32,854 bases of DNA. It comes from Planctomycetaceae bacterium (lineage in GTDB: Bacteria > Planctomycetota > Planctomycetia > Pirellulales > UBA1268). The number at the start of each line of letters is the position of its first letter. The first letter of the stretch is position 1. The notes beneath the pieces were generated by a model. It was given only the letters and a program-made list of their open reading frames with translations, searched no databases and was not told the origin of the DNA. Below, one piece after another: positions 27,601 to 32,854 of this stretch. The DNA lies in contig CANGGT010000022.1 in NCBI GenBank assembly GCA_947453375.1, forward strand, positions 1 to 32,854, in the 5' to 3' direction. Made by a program: the position numbers and the translations under genes.

Positions 27601-30600
27601 CGTCCTCCTCGGCAACACCCTTGCCAACACGCTTGCGGGGCTCGGTGGCGACGACACGCTCACCGGTCGGGCCGGCGACGACACGTTCGCCGGTGGCGAA
27701 GGCACCGACACGGTGGCGGAGTCGGCAGATGTCGACTTCACGCTCGCGGCAGCGAGTCTCGTGGGGCTCGGTACCGATTCGCTTGGCAGCGTCGAGACGG
27801 CGAGTCTGGCGGCGGGCGCCGGGGCAAACACGTTCACCGTGGCTGGCTGGGCCGGCGCTGCGATCCTCACCGGTGGCGCGGGGAATGATTCCTACCTGTT
27901 CTCGGGCACGCTGGCAGCTGGCGTGACGATCGTCGAAGAGTCTGATACCGACTCCGACACGCTCGATTTCATGGCGCTTGCAGGTGGCGCCGTAAGCCTC
28001 GATCTGGCGGAGACGACCGCTCAGACGGTCGTGTCGGGAGCGACGCTGACGCTGTCGAGTGATTCGGGCATCGAGAACGTCATTGGGACGCCGCTTGCCG
28101 ACACCATCCTCGGGAATGCAAGAGACAACAAGCTTTCGGGTCTCGCCGGCGACGACGCGCTTGCCGGTCGGGCAGGCGATGACACGCTCGTCGGCGGGGT
28201 GGGGAACGACAGCCTCGACGGCGGCGACGGCGCCGACACCGTGGTCGTGTCGGCCGATGCCGATTTCACGCTCACCCCCACGACGCTCACGGGACTCGGC
28301 GCCGATTCGCTTGGAGGGATCGAGAGGGCCCACCTCACGGCAGGGAGCGGTGCCAACGCGTTCACCGTGAGCGACTGGACGGGCGACGCAGTCCTCGACG
28401 GCGGCGTTGGCGACGATACCTATGTCTTCACCGGGGTCGAATCGGCCAGCGTGACCATCGTCGAGGCAGGGAATGCCGACGCCGACACGCTCGATTTCTC
28501 CGGTCTCTCCAATGGTGGCGTGAGTCTCGATCTGGCGGCGACGACAGCGCAGACGCTCGTGGCTGGGTTGGCGGCGACGCTTTCGAGCGCCACGGGGATC
28601 GAGAACGTCATCGGGACGGCGTTCGCCGACACCATTCTCGGGAATGCAAGAGACAACACGCTGCTCGGGATCGCCGGCGATGACACGCTTGCGGGCCGAG
28701 CGGGAGATGACACCTTCACCGGCAGTGCAGGGGATGATCATTTCGATGGCGGCGCCGGCACCGACACCGTTGTCGAATCGGACGATGTCGACTTCACCCT
28801 CACGGCAACGGGGCTCGAGGGACGCGGCACCGATTCGCTTGCCGGCATCGAGGCGGTGAACCTGACGGCGGGCAGCGACGCGAACACGTTCACGGTGGCC
28901 GGTTGGACAGGGAGCGCGATCCTCTCGGGCAACGCCGGAGACGACCGCTACGTCTTCACAGGCACAGAGTCGGCGAGCGTGACGATCGTCGAAGGGGCCG
29001 ATGCCGACGCCGACGCGCTCGACTTCTCCGGTCTCCTGAATGGCGGCGTGACGATCGACCTGGCGGTGACGACCGCGCAGACGGTCGTGGCCGGCTTGAC
29101 GCTGACGCTTTCGAGCGCGAGGGGACTTGAACACGTCGTCGGGACGGCGTTTGCCGATACGCTCGTCGGGAACACGAGAGGCAACTCGCTTTCGGGTCTC
29201 GCCGGCGACGACACGTTCTCAGGCGGGGTGGGGAACGACAGCCTCGACGGCGGCACCGGAACCGACACCGTCGTCGCGTCGGCCGATGTCGACTTCACGC
29301 TCACTCCCACGACGCTTGAGGGGCTTGGCACCGACACGCTTGTCGGGATCGAGGGGGCTAACCTCACGACAGCGAGCGGAGCGAACACGTTCACGGTGCG
29401 GAGCTGGACGGGGAGCGCGATCCTCACCGGCGGCGTTGGGAATGACACCTACGTCTTCTCGGGCACCGAGTCGGCAAGCGTGACGATCGTCGAGGCAGAG
29501 AATGCCGATGCGGACACGCTCGACTTCACCGGTCTCCTGAATGGCGGCGTGAGCCTCGATCTGGCAGTGACGACGGCGCAGGCGCTCGTGGCTGGATTGA
29601 CGACGACGCTTTCGAGCGCCACGGGGATCGAGAACGTCATCGGGACGGCGTTTGCCGACACGGTTCTGGGGAATGCCCGCGACAACTCGCTCTCCGGTGT
29701 CGCCGGCGACGACACGCTCGCTGGTCGCGGCGGCGACGACACCCTCACCGGCGCCGCCGGAAGCGATGCCTTCATCGGCGGCGACGGGATCGACGCGGTC
29801 GTCGAATCGGGGGATGTCGACTTCACGCTCGGCCCCGCGACGCTCACCGGAGTCGGGAGCGATACGCTTGTCGGGATCGAGGGGGCGCATCTGACGGCCG
29901 GCAGCGGCGCGAACACGTTCACCGTGAATGCCTGGACGGGGAGCGCGATCCTCGCCGGCGGCACTGGCAGCGACGCGTATGTCTTCACAGGTACAGAATC
30001 GGCGAGCCTGACGATCATCGAGGCAGCTGATGCCGACACCGATTCGCTCGACTTCGCAAACCTCGCCAACGGAGGTGTGAGCCTCGATCTGGCTGCGACG
30101 ACCGCCCAGACGCTCGTGGCCGGCTTGACGCTGACGCTTTCCAGCGCGACGGGGCTCGAGAACGTTGCCGGGACAGCTCTCGCCGACACCATTTTCGGGA
30201 ATGCGAGGGCCAACACGCTCTCTGGCCTCGCCGGCGACGACACCCTCGTCGGGAGGGCCGGCGACGATCGCTACGTCTTCGCTGGGGCCCTGTCGGCAAG
30301 CGTTTCGGTCGTCGAGTCGGCCGATGCTGATGCCGACACGCTCGATTTCTCCGGACTTTTGCATGGCGGCCTCTCGCTCGATCTCGGATCGACGACGCCG
30401 CAGTCGATCGCGACCGGCTTGACGTTGACGCTCTCCACAGCGACAGGACTCGAGAACGCCATCGGGACGTCGTTTGCCGACACGCTCGTCGGCAACATGC
30501 GAGATAACACCTTCTCAGGTCTTGCCGGCGACGATCGTCTCGACGGCGGTGCCGGGACCGATACGGTGGTCGAGTCGGGGGATGTCGACTTCACGCTCAC

Positions 30601-32854
30601 CCCCACGACGCTTGCCGGCGTGGGGAGCGACACGCTTGCCGGAATCGAAGCGGCGCGGGTCACGGCCGGGGCCGGAGCGAATACGTTCACCGTGAACGCC
30701 TGGGCGGGGAACGCCACGCTCACCGGCAGCACCGGGAGCGACCGCTACGTCTTCGTCGGGGCGGTATCGGCCTCAATCGCCATCGTGGAAGGAGCTGATG
30801 CGAACACCGACACGGTCGACTTCTCCGCCCTCTCGCTCGGTGACGATACGGGCGTGACCGTTGATCTCGCGCTGACGTCTTCCCAGGCGGTAACGGCCAC
30901 GCTGACGTTGACGCTCTCTGATGCCACCGGGATCGAGAACGTCACCGGCACGGCGGCAGCCGACACGATGCTCGGCAATGCCCGCGACAACGCGATCACG
31001 GCTCTCGGCGGCGATGACACGCTCTCGGGACGCGTCGGCAGCAATACGCTCGACGGAGGAGCGGGAACCGACACTGCGATCGAAACCGGGAACGTTGACG
31101 CCACGGTCGCCGCCGCGACGATCACCGGAGTCGGGGCGGACGTGCTTGTCAGCATCGAGGTGGTCGACCTCGTGGGGGGGAGCGGTGGCAATACCTTCAC
31201 GGTGAATGGCTGGGGAGGAACGCTGATCCTCGAGGGTGGTCTCGGGAATGACTCCTACGTGTTCGTCGGAGGAACGACGACGAGCGTGCGGATCGTGGAG
31301 GTTGCGAATGCCGACGCCGACACGCTCGACTTCGCCGCCGTCACGCTCTCCGGCGGGGCCGGGCTGACGGTCGATCTGGCCGCCACGACCGAACAGGAAG
31401 TGACCGGCGGCTTGTTCGTCACGCTCCTCAATGGCGAGGGCATCGAGAATGTCGTCGGCAGCAATGCCGCCGACACCATGAGCGGTAATGCGCGGGACAA
31501 TGTCTTCCGCGGGCTTTGGGGCCAGGACACGATCGATGGCCGCGACGGCACCGACACGTTCGTCAAGGCCTTCGGCCTGGTCAACGTCATCGTCAGCGAC
31601 TCGAGCCTGATCGGTTGTGGCACCGACTCATTCAGCAATATCGAAGTGGTGAACGTCACGCTCGGCCCCGACCCATCAGACTGTGGCGAAGTCGGAGTCG
31701 ACGGGCGGATCCTTGATGCCTCCACGTTCAACGGCACGCTGATCGCCGACTTCGGGACCGACTCGCTCGAGATCACCAGGTCAGCGACCCCGTCGGGGTT
31801 GGCCACGAGCACGCTCATCCTTCCCACCCGGCTCGAGAACCTCTCCGTCGTCAGCGGCACAATCTATCTGGGGGCGGAGATCGTCACGGGAGCGGCCGGT
31901 ACCGTCACGCTCGACTCCAGTGGCGCGATCATCGACGACAACGATCCCGAGGCCGCTGGAGCCGAGCCGATCAACAACGTCATCGCCTCGAGTGTGGTCC
32001 TCCACGCCGTCGGAGGCATTGGCAGCGACAACGTCCTCGACACGCAGGTGAGCGTGATCTCGGCGAAGAACTCCGGCTCGGGGGACATCTCGATTCTCAA
32101 TCAGAAGAACGTCCACGGGCCGGTGGATGTCGTCGCCGCGATCAATTCCGCCGGCAGCGTGGCGGTGGAGAACTACGGCGACGAGACGCACGGGATCACC
32201 GTCTCCGGGGCGGTTCGTGCCAGTGGCATCGTCTCGCTCATCAGCCACAGCCCGCTGACGATCGACGGCAGCATCCAGAGCACGAGCGACAGCGAGATCA
32301 CGCTCGAGGCCGACACCCTGTCGATGACGAAGACGAGCAAGATCGTCACGTCGGGGGACGTGGCGATGAACAGCCGCATCGTGACGCTCACCGATGCGGA
32401 CATGGCCGATGCGAAGATCAAGAACTCGCGGAGCGACGCGCAGATCGACGTCAGCGGCGGAGCGTTCAACACGCTCACATCGACGGGCAAGGGCTCGCAG
32501 ATCGATGTCCGTGGCGGGGCCTTCAAGACGTTGACGGCGAGCTCCGCAGGGAGTATCGACGTCCGTGGCGGATCGTTCAATGTTCTCAACACGACCAACG
32601 TCGGCAAGATCGACGTCCGCGGCGGCAGCTTCAAGACGCTCAATGCCAGCGGGGCCGGCAAGATCGACGTCGCCGGCGGGGCGTTCGAGGAACTGATCAC
32701 GAGCGGCTCCGGGGCGCTGGGGATCTCCGACGGCTCGTTCAAGACGGTGACGGTCAGCGGGACGTCCGGAATCGACGTCCGCGGCGGCAAGTTCGGAGTC
32801 CTCACCAACAGCAGCAGCGGCAGCATCGATGTCCGCGGCGGCGATTTCGAAGAG
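18662..32854 (+). CDS. Giant LEPR-XLL surface protein with beta-strand, YDG/MBG, Ig-like and RTX-like repeats (open at window edge)
   Basis: One frame read from ATG 18662 to the window edge gives at least 4731 residues. I checked frame phase at many points to 32854 and met no stop. Residues 1-57 are very basic (17 Arg), leading to LEPRALLA at 53-60. From family knowledge this LEPR-XLL motif marks the N-termini of very large planctomycete-type surface proteins. Domains in order are: unique region (60-290); four autotransporter-associated beta-strand repeats (290-615); YDG and two MBG-like domains (about 777-1090); two Ig-like domains (1090-1261); 18 RTX-like units (1475-4280); a linker region; then an 18-residue repeat array from 4595. 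Predicted role is cell-surface or matrix, with calcium binding by the GGxGxDxxx repeats. No classical Sec signal and no C-terminus are visible. AAGGAG lies 10 bases before the start. Adhesin, matrix or toxin-like roles cannot be separated. Confidence 0.85.
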   Translation, partial: MKSNWTARWWARIHATLVWRRFRERALLRVQRRSRRDRTRRSGLARLDGLARLEPRALLAADIATDRFDYAPGSTALFTTFSDGGPDHNFLVGETIQFQVVRTDGLADNAPGNLPWKVTDGLGGFDAYVDETGIRIAPDRDGIADGRIETDWFVGSEYANASLEVRATGLVSGAVATEAFHDSAIVISSNTAWSQITTGSGVNGAPTANDSIVVSQGATLTVDVNGAVAGGVTLGNGAAGTAALAFSAGTIGATFGSLSNNGTATVAFNSATSTLNIGADNTNSTFGGVISGAGKLTKIGTGKLTLTGTNTYTGVTTISAGVLSVATIGNGGVAGNLGAAATAAANLVFSGGTLQYTGLTASTNRAFTLTAGKTSTIDVTTNTLTISGASANTTGVLVKVGAGTLVLSGANAHTGGTTITTGTLRYGRINALSAGPVTVNGGTLDIVTFTDTVGAVTLTSGTITGTTGTLTATSYALQSGTISARIAGTGALTKTGAGTVTLSGANTHSGAKNLNGGVLALGNASALGTTGTISFGGGTLQHSASNTTDYSSRFSAAANQAYSVDTNGQNVTYASALASSGGSLKKSGAGTLTLTGSNTYTGGTTVSGGTLSLGASHVLADSGAVILSGGTLDLGASSDTIGSLTGPGTVTTTTGVLTVTGRLAGGLATGNIALQPQATLSPSVGLPAGGALTVAGLTVAGTVDLGGSSLELTINGRADVGQSVTIVDNDGSDPVIGGFAGLPGGTVFLAGNGQTFRIDYAGGDGNDIVLTRVLVGLTVSGITVDTRPYDGGTIAPLNLRQATLVGLVPGDTSTTLVTAGVTGTFDDPNAGSGKPVTVTGLSLTGALADNYVLLTPELSGTIDMAQVSIQGPASVVYNGRQQWGVVFASGIYGEALGSAVTNEIFTDAGVYTVTWQFFSQDPNYANAFGTGTFTIEQAEPMITVTPFVTTYDGLAHSATGTVTGVNGEDLSSGLDLAVATSHVNAGVYTDQWTFSNSNYRSTSGSITNTILKATPTITVTPYNVTDDRQPHTAIGVAKGVNGEDLSSGLYLQGTTHSSPGVYSDSWYFISPNGNYTDVDPGVAIVNTIVPRVFVAPIVALGNDTGTSGSDSITSDGALAVTGVEDGNGIEYSIDAGQTWSGAFTAVEGGNVVLVRQVDGRGGVSPGARLEFTLDTRSAAALTVSLTKDTGTSRTDRITSLADLTIGNLESGAMVEYSVDSGRSWSTSFRAVEGPNAIQLRQFDVAGNRSAVTRFAFTLDTRILPLVPFYDGFGTLMPDGIAAVTTLDFSGCTVPLTFTLHPNGSLTVEDTTDPSANGLTFSSFGDIVGGQTANRFVFVGSATMAGRVIGNVMAKNTLDYSESTLAVSVDLGMGLATGTGGFKGINVVIGSTANGIAGGNTLIGPTGGSVWAIESPGRGSVGGLLFSGIDDIVAASASDTLDYSRSASAVTVNLALGLANGFRQSTGFRNVIGTPFDDTFVGDAHDNTFTGLSGNDRFDGGDGTDTVVESANGDLTLTAAELAGLGTDALAGIEAVNLAGGAGANTITVQGWTGSATLTGGAGNDRYVFTGTVSASVTIVEAANADADSLDFSGLLNGGLTIDLAATTVQTVVSGLKLKLSSDTGIESVTGTAFADVLVGNARDNPLSGLAGDDSLSGLSGTDTFDGGTGTDTVVESGDVDFTLTAAGLAGRGTDSLAGIEAVSLTGGTGANAFTVQGWKGSVILAGAAGNDRYVFSGTGSANVTVIESADTDTDTLDFTTLANGGVSLDLGVTTAQTLVAGLTLTLSTATGLENVVGTAFADTLVGNARDNRVSGLAGDDTLSGRAGTDSLDGGAGVDAVVESGDIDFTLAAALLTGLGTETLVSVESVRLAGGDRANTFTLAGWTGGVLLDGGAGSDRYVFRGTAAANVTVVEAADADSDTLDFSDLATGAVSVDLASTAAQTVAAGLTLTLSSSTGLENVVGTALADTLLGNARDNSLSGLSGNDTFTGLSGNDTFLGGAGTDTVVESADVDFTLTAVGLTGIGSDSLDGIETVNLSAGASANTFNVQGWTGSATLTGNAGNDSYVFVGTESASVTIVEGANADTDTLDFTGLLNGGVNLDLAVATAQTLVAGLTLKLSSVTGIENVTGTAFADTVRGNTRDNVLSGLGGSDTLVGRAGDDSFFGSAGNDSFDGGVGTDTVIESADIDFTLAPTTLTGLGAATLASIEAVNLTAGASANTITVQGWTGRATLTGGAGNDRYVFAGTESASVTIVEGANADSDTLDFTTLANGGVSLDLAVTTAQTLVAGLTLTLSTATGLENAIGTAFADALLGNTRDNAVSGLGGDDTLLGRDGNDTFDGGAGTDTVSESADVDFTLAAATLTGAGSDTLAGIETVNLTAGASANTITVDGWTGSATLTGGTGNDRYVFAGTESASVTIVEGANADTDTLDFTTLANGGVSLDLAVTTAQTLVAGLTLTLSTATGLENAIGTAFADALLGNTRDNAVSGLGGDDTLLGRDGNDTFDGGAGTDTVSESADVDFTLAAATLTGAGSDTLAGIETVNLTAGASANTFTVDGWTGSATLIGAAGGDRYAFAGTEAASVTIVEAANTDSDTLDFSNLLNGGIRVDLAVTASQAVVSGLTLTLSSTTGIENVTGTALADTLQGNARGNLLAGLAGDDTLTGRGGSDSLDGGSGSDAVIESGNVDFTLTAAGLAGRGTDLLSGIESVNLTAGVGANTITVDGWNGSAVLSGDAGNDTYVFSGTESASVTIVEAADADSDTLDFSGLLNGGVSLDLAVTTAQAAVAGLTLTLSTETGIENVTGTAFADSLVGNTRANTLAGLSGDDLFTGRVGDDTLDGGAGSDTVVESADVDFALASSALTGVGTDALADIEGAILSGGAGANSFTVNGWTGSALLSGAAGGDVYAFSGNLSAAVTIVETADADADTLDFTSLANGGVTVDLAVTTMQTVATGLTVTLSSDAAVENVTGSAFADVLLGNTLANTLAGLGGDDTLTGRAGDDTFAGGEGTDTVAESADVDFTLAAASLVGLGTDSLGSVETASLAAGAGANTFTVAGWAGAAILTGGAGNDSYLFSGTLAAGVTIVEESDTDSDTLDFMALAGGAVSLDLAETTAQTVVSGATLTLSSDSGIENVIGTPLADTILGNARDNKLSGLAGDDALAGRAGDDTLVGGVGNDSLDGGDGADTVVVSADADFTLTPTTLTGLGADSLGGIERAHLTAGSGANAFTVSDWTGDAVLDGGVGDDTYVFTGVESASVTIVEAGNADADTLDFSGLSNGGVSLDLAATTAQTLVAGLAATLSSATGIENVIGTAFADTILGNARDNTLLGIAGDDTLAGRAGDDTFTGSAGDDHFDGGAGTDTVVESDDVDFTLTATGLEGRGTDSLAGIEAVNLTAGSDANTFTVAGWTGSAILSGNAGDDRYVFTGTESASVTIVEGADADADALDFSGLLNGGVTIDLAVTTAQTVVAGLTLTLSSARGLEHVVGTAFADTLVGNTRGNSLSGLAGDDTFSGGVGNDSLDGGTGTDTVVASADVDFTLTPTTLEGLGTDTLVGIEGANLTTASGANTFTVRSWTGSAILTGGVGNDTYVFSGTESASVTIVEAENADADTLDFTGLLNGGVSLDLAVTTAQALVAGLTTTLSSATGIENVIGTAFADTVLGNARDNSLSGVAGDDTLAGRGGDDTLTGAAGSDAFIGGDGIDAVVESGDVDFTLGPATLTGVGSDTLVGIEGAHLTAGSGANTFTVNAWTGSAILAGGTGSDAYVFTGTESASLTIIEAADADTDSLDFANLANGGVSLDLAATTAQTLVAGLTLTLSSATGLENVAGTALADTIFGNARANTLSGLAGDDTLVGRAGDDRYVFAGALSASVSVVESADADADTLDFSGLLHGGLSLDLGSTTPQSIATGLTLTLSTATGLENAIGTSFADTLVGNMRDNTFSGLAGDDRLDGGAGTDTVVESGDVDFTLTPTTLAGVGSDTLAGIEAARVTAGAGANTFTVNAWAGNATLTGSTGSDRYVFVGAVSASIAIVEGADANTDTVDFSALSLGDDTGVTVDLALTSSQAVTATLTLTLSDATGIENVTGTAAADTMLGNARDNAITALGGDDTLSGRVGSNTLDGGAGTDTAIETGNVDATVAAATITGVGADVLVSIEVVDLVGGSGGNTFTVNGWGGTLILEGGLGNDSYVFVGGTTTSVRIVEVANADADTLDFAAVTLSGGAGLTVDLAATTEQEVTGGLFVTLLNGEGIENVVGSNAADTMSGNARDNVFRGLWGQDTIDGRDGTDTFVKAFGLVNVIVSDSSLIGCGTDSFSNIEVVNVTLGPDPSDCGEVGVDGRILDASTFNGTLIADFGTDSLEITRSATPSGLATSTLILPTRLENLSVVSGTIYLGAEIVTGAAGTVTLDSSGAIIDDNDPEAAGAEPINNVIASSVVLHAVGGIGSDNVLDTQVSVISAKNSGSGDISILNQKNVHGPVDVVAAINSAGSVAVENYGDETHGITVSGAVRASGIVSLISHSPLTIDGSIQSTSDSEITLEADTLSMTKTSKIVTSGDVAMNSRIVTLTDADMADAKIKNSRSDAQIDVSGGAFNTLTSTGKGSQIDVRGGAFKTLTASSAGSIDVRGGSFNVLNTTNVGKIDVRGGSFKTLNASGAGKIDVAGGAFEELITSGSGALGISDGSFKTVTVSGTSGIDVRGGKFGVLTNSSSGSIDVRGGDFEE
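19529..20503 (+). repeat. Four autotransporter-associated beta-strand repeats in the giant protein
   Basis: Four copies of the pattern GxGxLxKxGxGxLxLxGxNxYxGxTxxxxGxL: LTKIGTGKLTLTGTNTYTGV (from about 19541), VKVGAGTLVLSGANAHTGGT (about 19855), LTKTGAGTVTLSGANTHSGA (about 20135) and LKKSGAGTLTLTGSNTYTGG (about 20410). This is the PATR motif known from autotransporter passenger domains, where it builds a beta-helix. Related weaker strands continue to about 20720. Confidence 0.8.
20992..21930 (+). other. YDG/MBG-type domains of the giant protein
   Basis: A YDG-like domain starts at ITVDTRPYDGGTIAPLN and ends near ALADNYVLLTPELSGTID. Two further related segments follow, marked by YNGRQQWGVVF and TYDGLAHSATGTVTGVNG, with a third, partly degenerate copy at DDRQPHTAIGVAKGVNGED. 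These Ig-like modules occur in large secreted repeat proteins and act as stalk units. Confidence 0.65.
21931..22443 (+). other. Two tandem Ig-like domains of the giant protein
   Basis: Two similar segments of about 85 residues: LGNDTGTSGSDSIT...GIEYSIDAGQTWSGAFTAVEG and LTKDTGTSRTDRIT...MVEYSVDSGRSWSTSFRAVEG, both ending FTLDTR. The D-T-G-x-S-x-x-D and YSxDxGxxW pattern is that of bacterial Ig-like domains in large adhesins. Confidence 0.7.
25382..26361 (+). repeat. Two adjacent near-identical mega-repeat copies (501-bp offset)
   Basis: Bases about 25387-25861 and 25888-26362 align without gaps at an offset of 501. I counted 8 differences in about 475 bases (roughly 98% identity), most of them in third positions. 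Other units in the array differ much more. Similarity falls off sharply after the shared GWTGSATL segment. Confidence 0.8.
30179..30472 (+). repeat. Internally deleted mega-repeat (294 bp)
   Basis: This unit goes directly from the nonapeptide block (LVGRAGDD) to RYVFAG. It lacks the VVESxDVDFTL to GANTFTV segment, 69 residues relative to the 167-residue unit. The frame is kept. The junction joins two GxAGDD/GxAGND motifs, as expected for recombination between similar short sequences. Confidence 0.75.
32444..32854 (+). repeat. C-terminal-side array of 18-residue (54-bp) IDVRGG repeats, still open
   Basis: Units start at 32444 (57 bp), 32501, 32555, 32609, 32663, 32717, 32771 and 32825 (cut by the window). 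The consensus is IDVRGGxFKTLxxSGxGK; the sixth copy is divergent (LGISDGSFKTVTVSG). One strand-turn-strand rung of 18 residues with regular Gly-Gly and Phe suggests a beta-solenoid different from the RTX part. Confidence 0.85.

Larger units (their letters stand above)
23084..31500 (+). repeat. Array of 18 RTX-like mega-repeats, core unit 501 bp (167 aa)
   Basis: Each unit runs from TAFADTLxGNARDN through two to four nonapeptides (GDDTLxGRA, GNDTFDGGA), VVESxDVDFTL, GANTFTVxGWTG, GGAGNDRYVF, SASVTIVE, DTLDFSxLxNGGVSLDL and TLTLSSATGIENV. I measured the position of the F/L codon before AD: 23084, 23558, 24059, 24560, 25061, 25589, 26090, 26591, 27092, 27593, 28094, 28622, 29150, 29651, 30179, 30473, 30956 and 31466. 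Spacings are 474, 501 (nine times), 528 (four times), 294, 483 and 510. The nonapeptides match calcium-binding RTX parallel beta-roll repeats. Confidence 0.85.

Noticed and set aside
27401-29134. Minus-strand open frame of 577 codons within the RTX-like array
   Set aside because: It repeats with the same 501-bp period as the sense gene, so it is a shadow of the repeats, not a gene.
23084-31500. Regularly spaced repeats considered as CRISPR or satellite DNA
   Set aside because: The repeats are hundreds of bases long, in frame and protein-like, with no conserved short repeat plus unique spacers.

Overview
The window is a GC-rich bacterial chromosome segment, most likely from a planctomycete (inferred; probably Pirellulales-like). 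Four things point there: a giant open frame with an N-terminal LEPR-XLL-type motif (LEPRALLA), a secreted protein ending in a VPEIDP sorting signal, a lectin-like secreted protein next to a PQQ-type beta-propeller, and a twin-arginine TIM-barrel protein. Typical housekeeping genes lie between them. No RNA gene, CRISPR array, transposase or integrase was recognised.

Left part (1-10.4 kb). The 5' part of ftsH runs off the left edge on the minus strand. It diverges from dxr (isoprenoid MEP pathway), which overlaps a long multi-PDZ site-2 protease (rseP). A HAD-family hydrolase, a Tat-exported sugar-phosphate-isomerase-like protein, a secreted HEAT/lectin-like protein, a secreted beta-propeller and a MATE transporter follow on the plus strand. 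Between the isomerase-like gene and the lectin-like gene lies a block with a DnaA-box-like 9-mer and two hairpins.

Middle (10.4-18.3 kb). A small TPR-like secreted protein (minus) converges on the MATE gene. A possible tiny membrane-protein frame without a normal start lies upstream of it. A VPEIDP-tailed secreted protein (plus) converges on a minus-strand cluster read as sixA-like phosphatase > lipoprotein > ROK sugar kinase > lepA > secreted esterase. Two copies of the TGTCGAG/CTCGACA inverted repeat sit in the convergent gap.

Right part (18.66-32.85 kb, open at the right edge). One uninterrupted plus-strand frame encodes at least 4731 residues of a putative giant surface protein. In order it has an Arg-rich LEPR-XLL N-terminus, four autotransporter-associated beta-strand repeats, YDG/MBG-like domains, two Ig-like domains and 18 RTX-like mega-repeats. 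It ends with a separate array of 18-residue repeats that is still running at the window edge. The mega-repeat spacing takes values of 474, 501 or 528 bp, that is, steps of one RTX nonapeptide (27 bp). One pair of adjacent copies is about 98% identical, and one unit carries a clean internal deletion. This is the most unusual object in the window.
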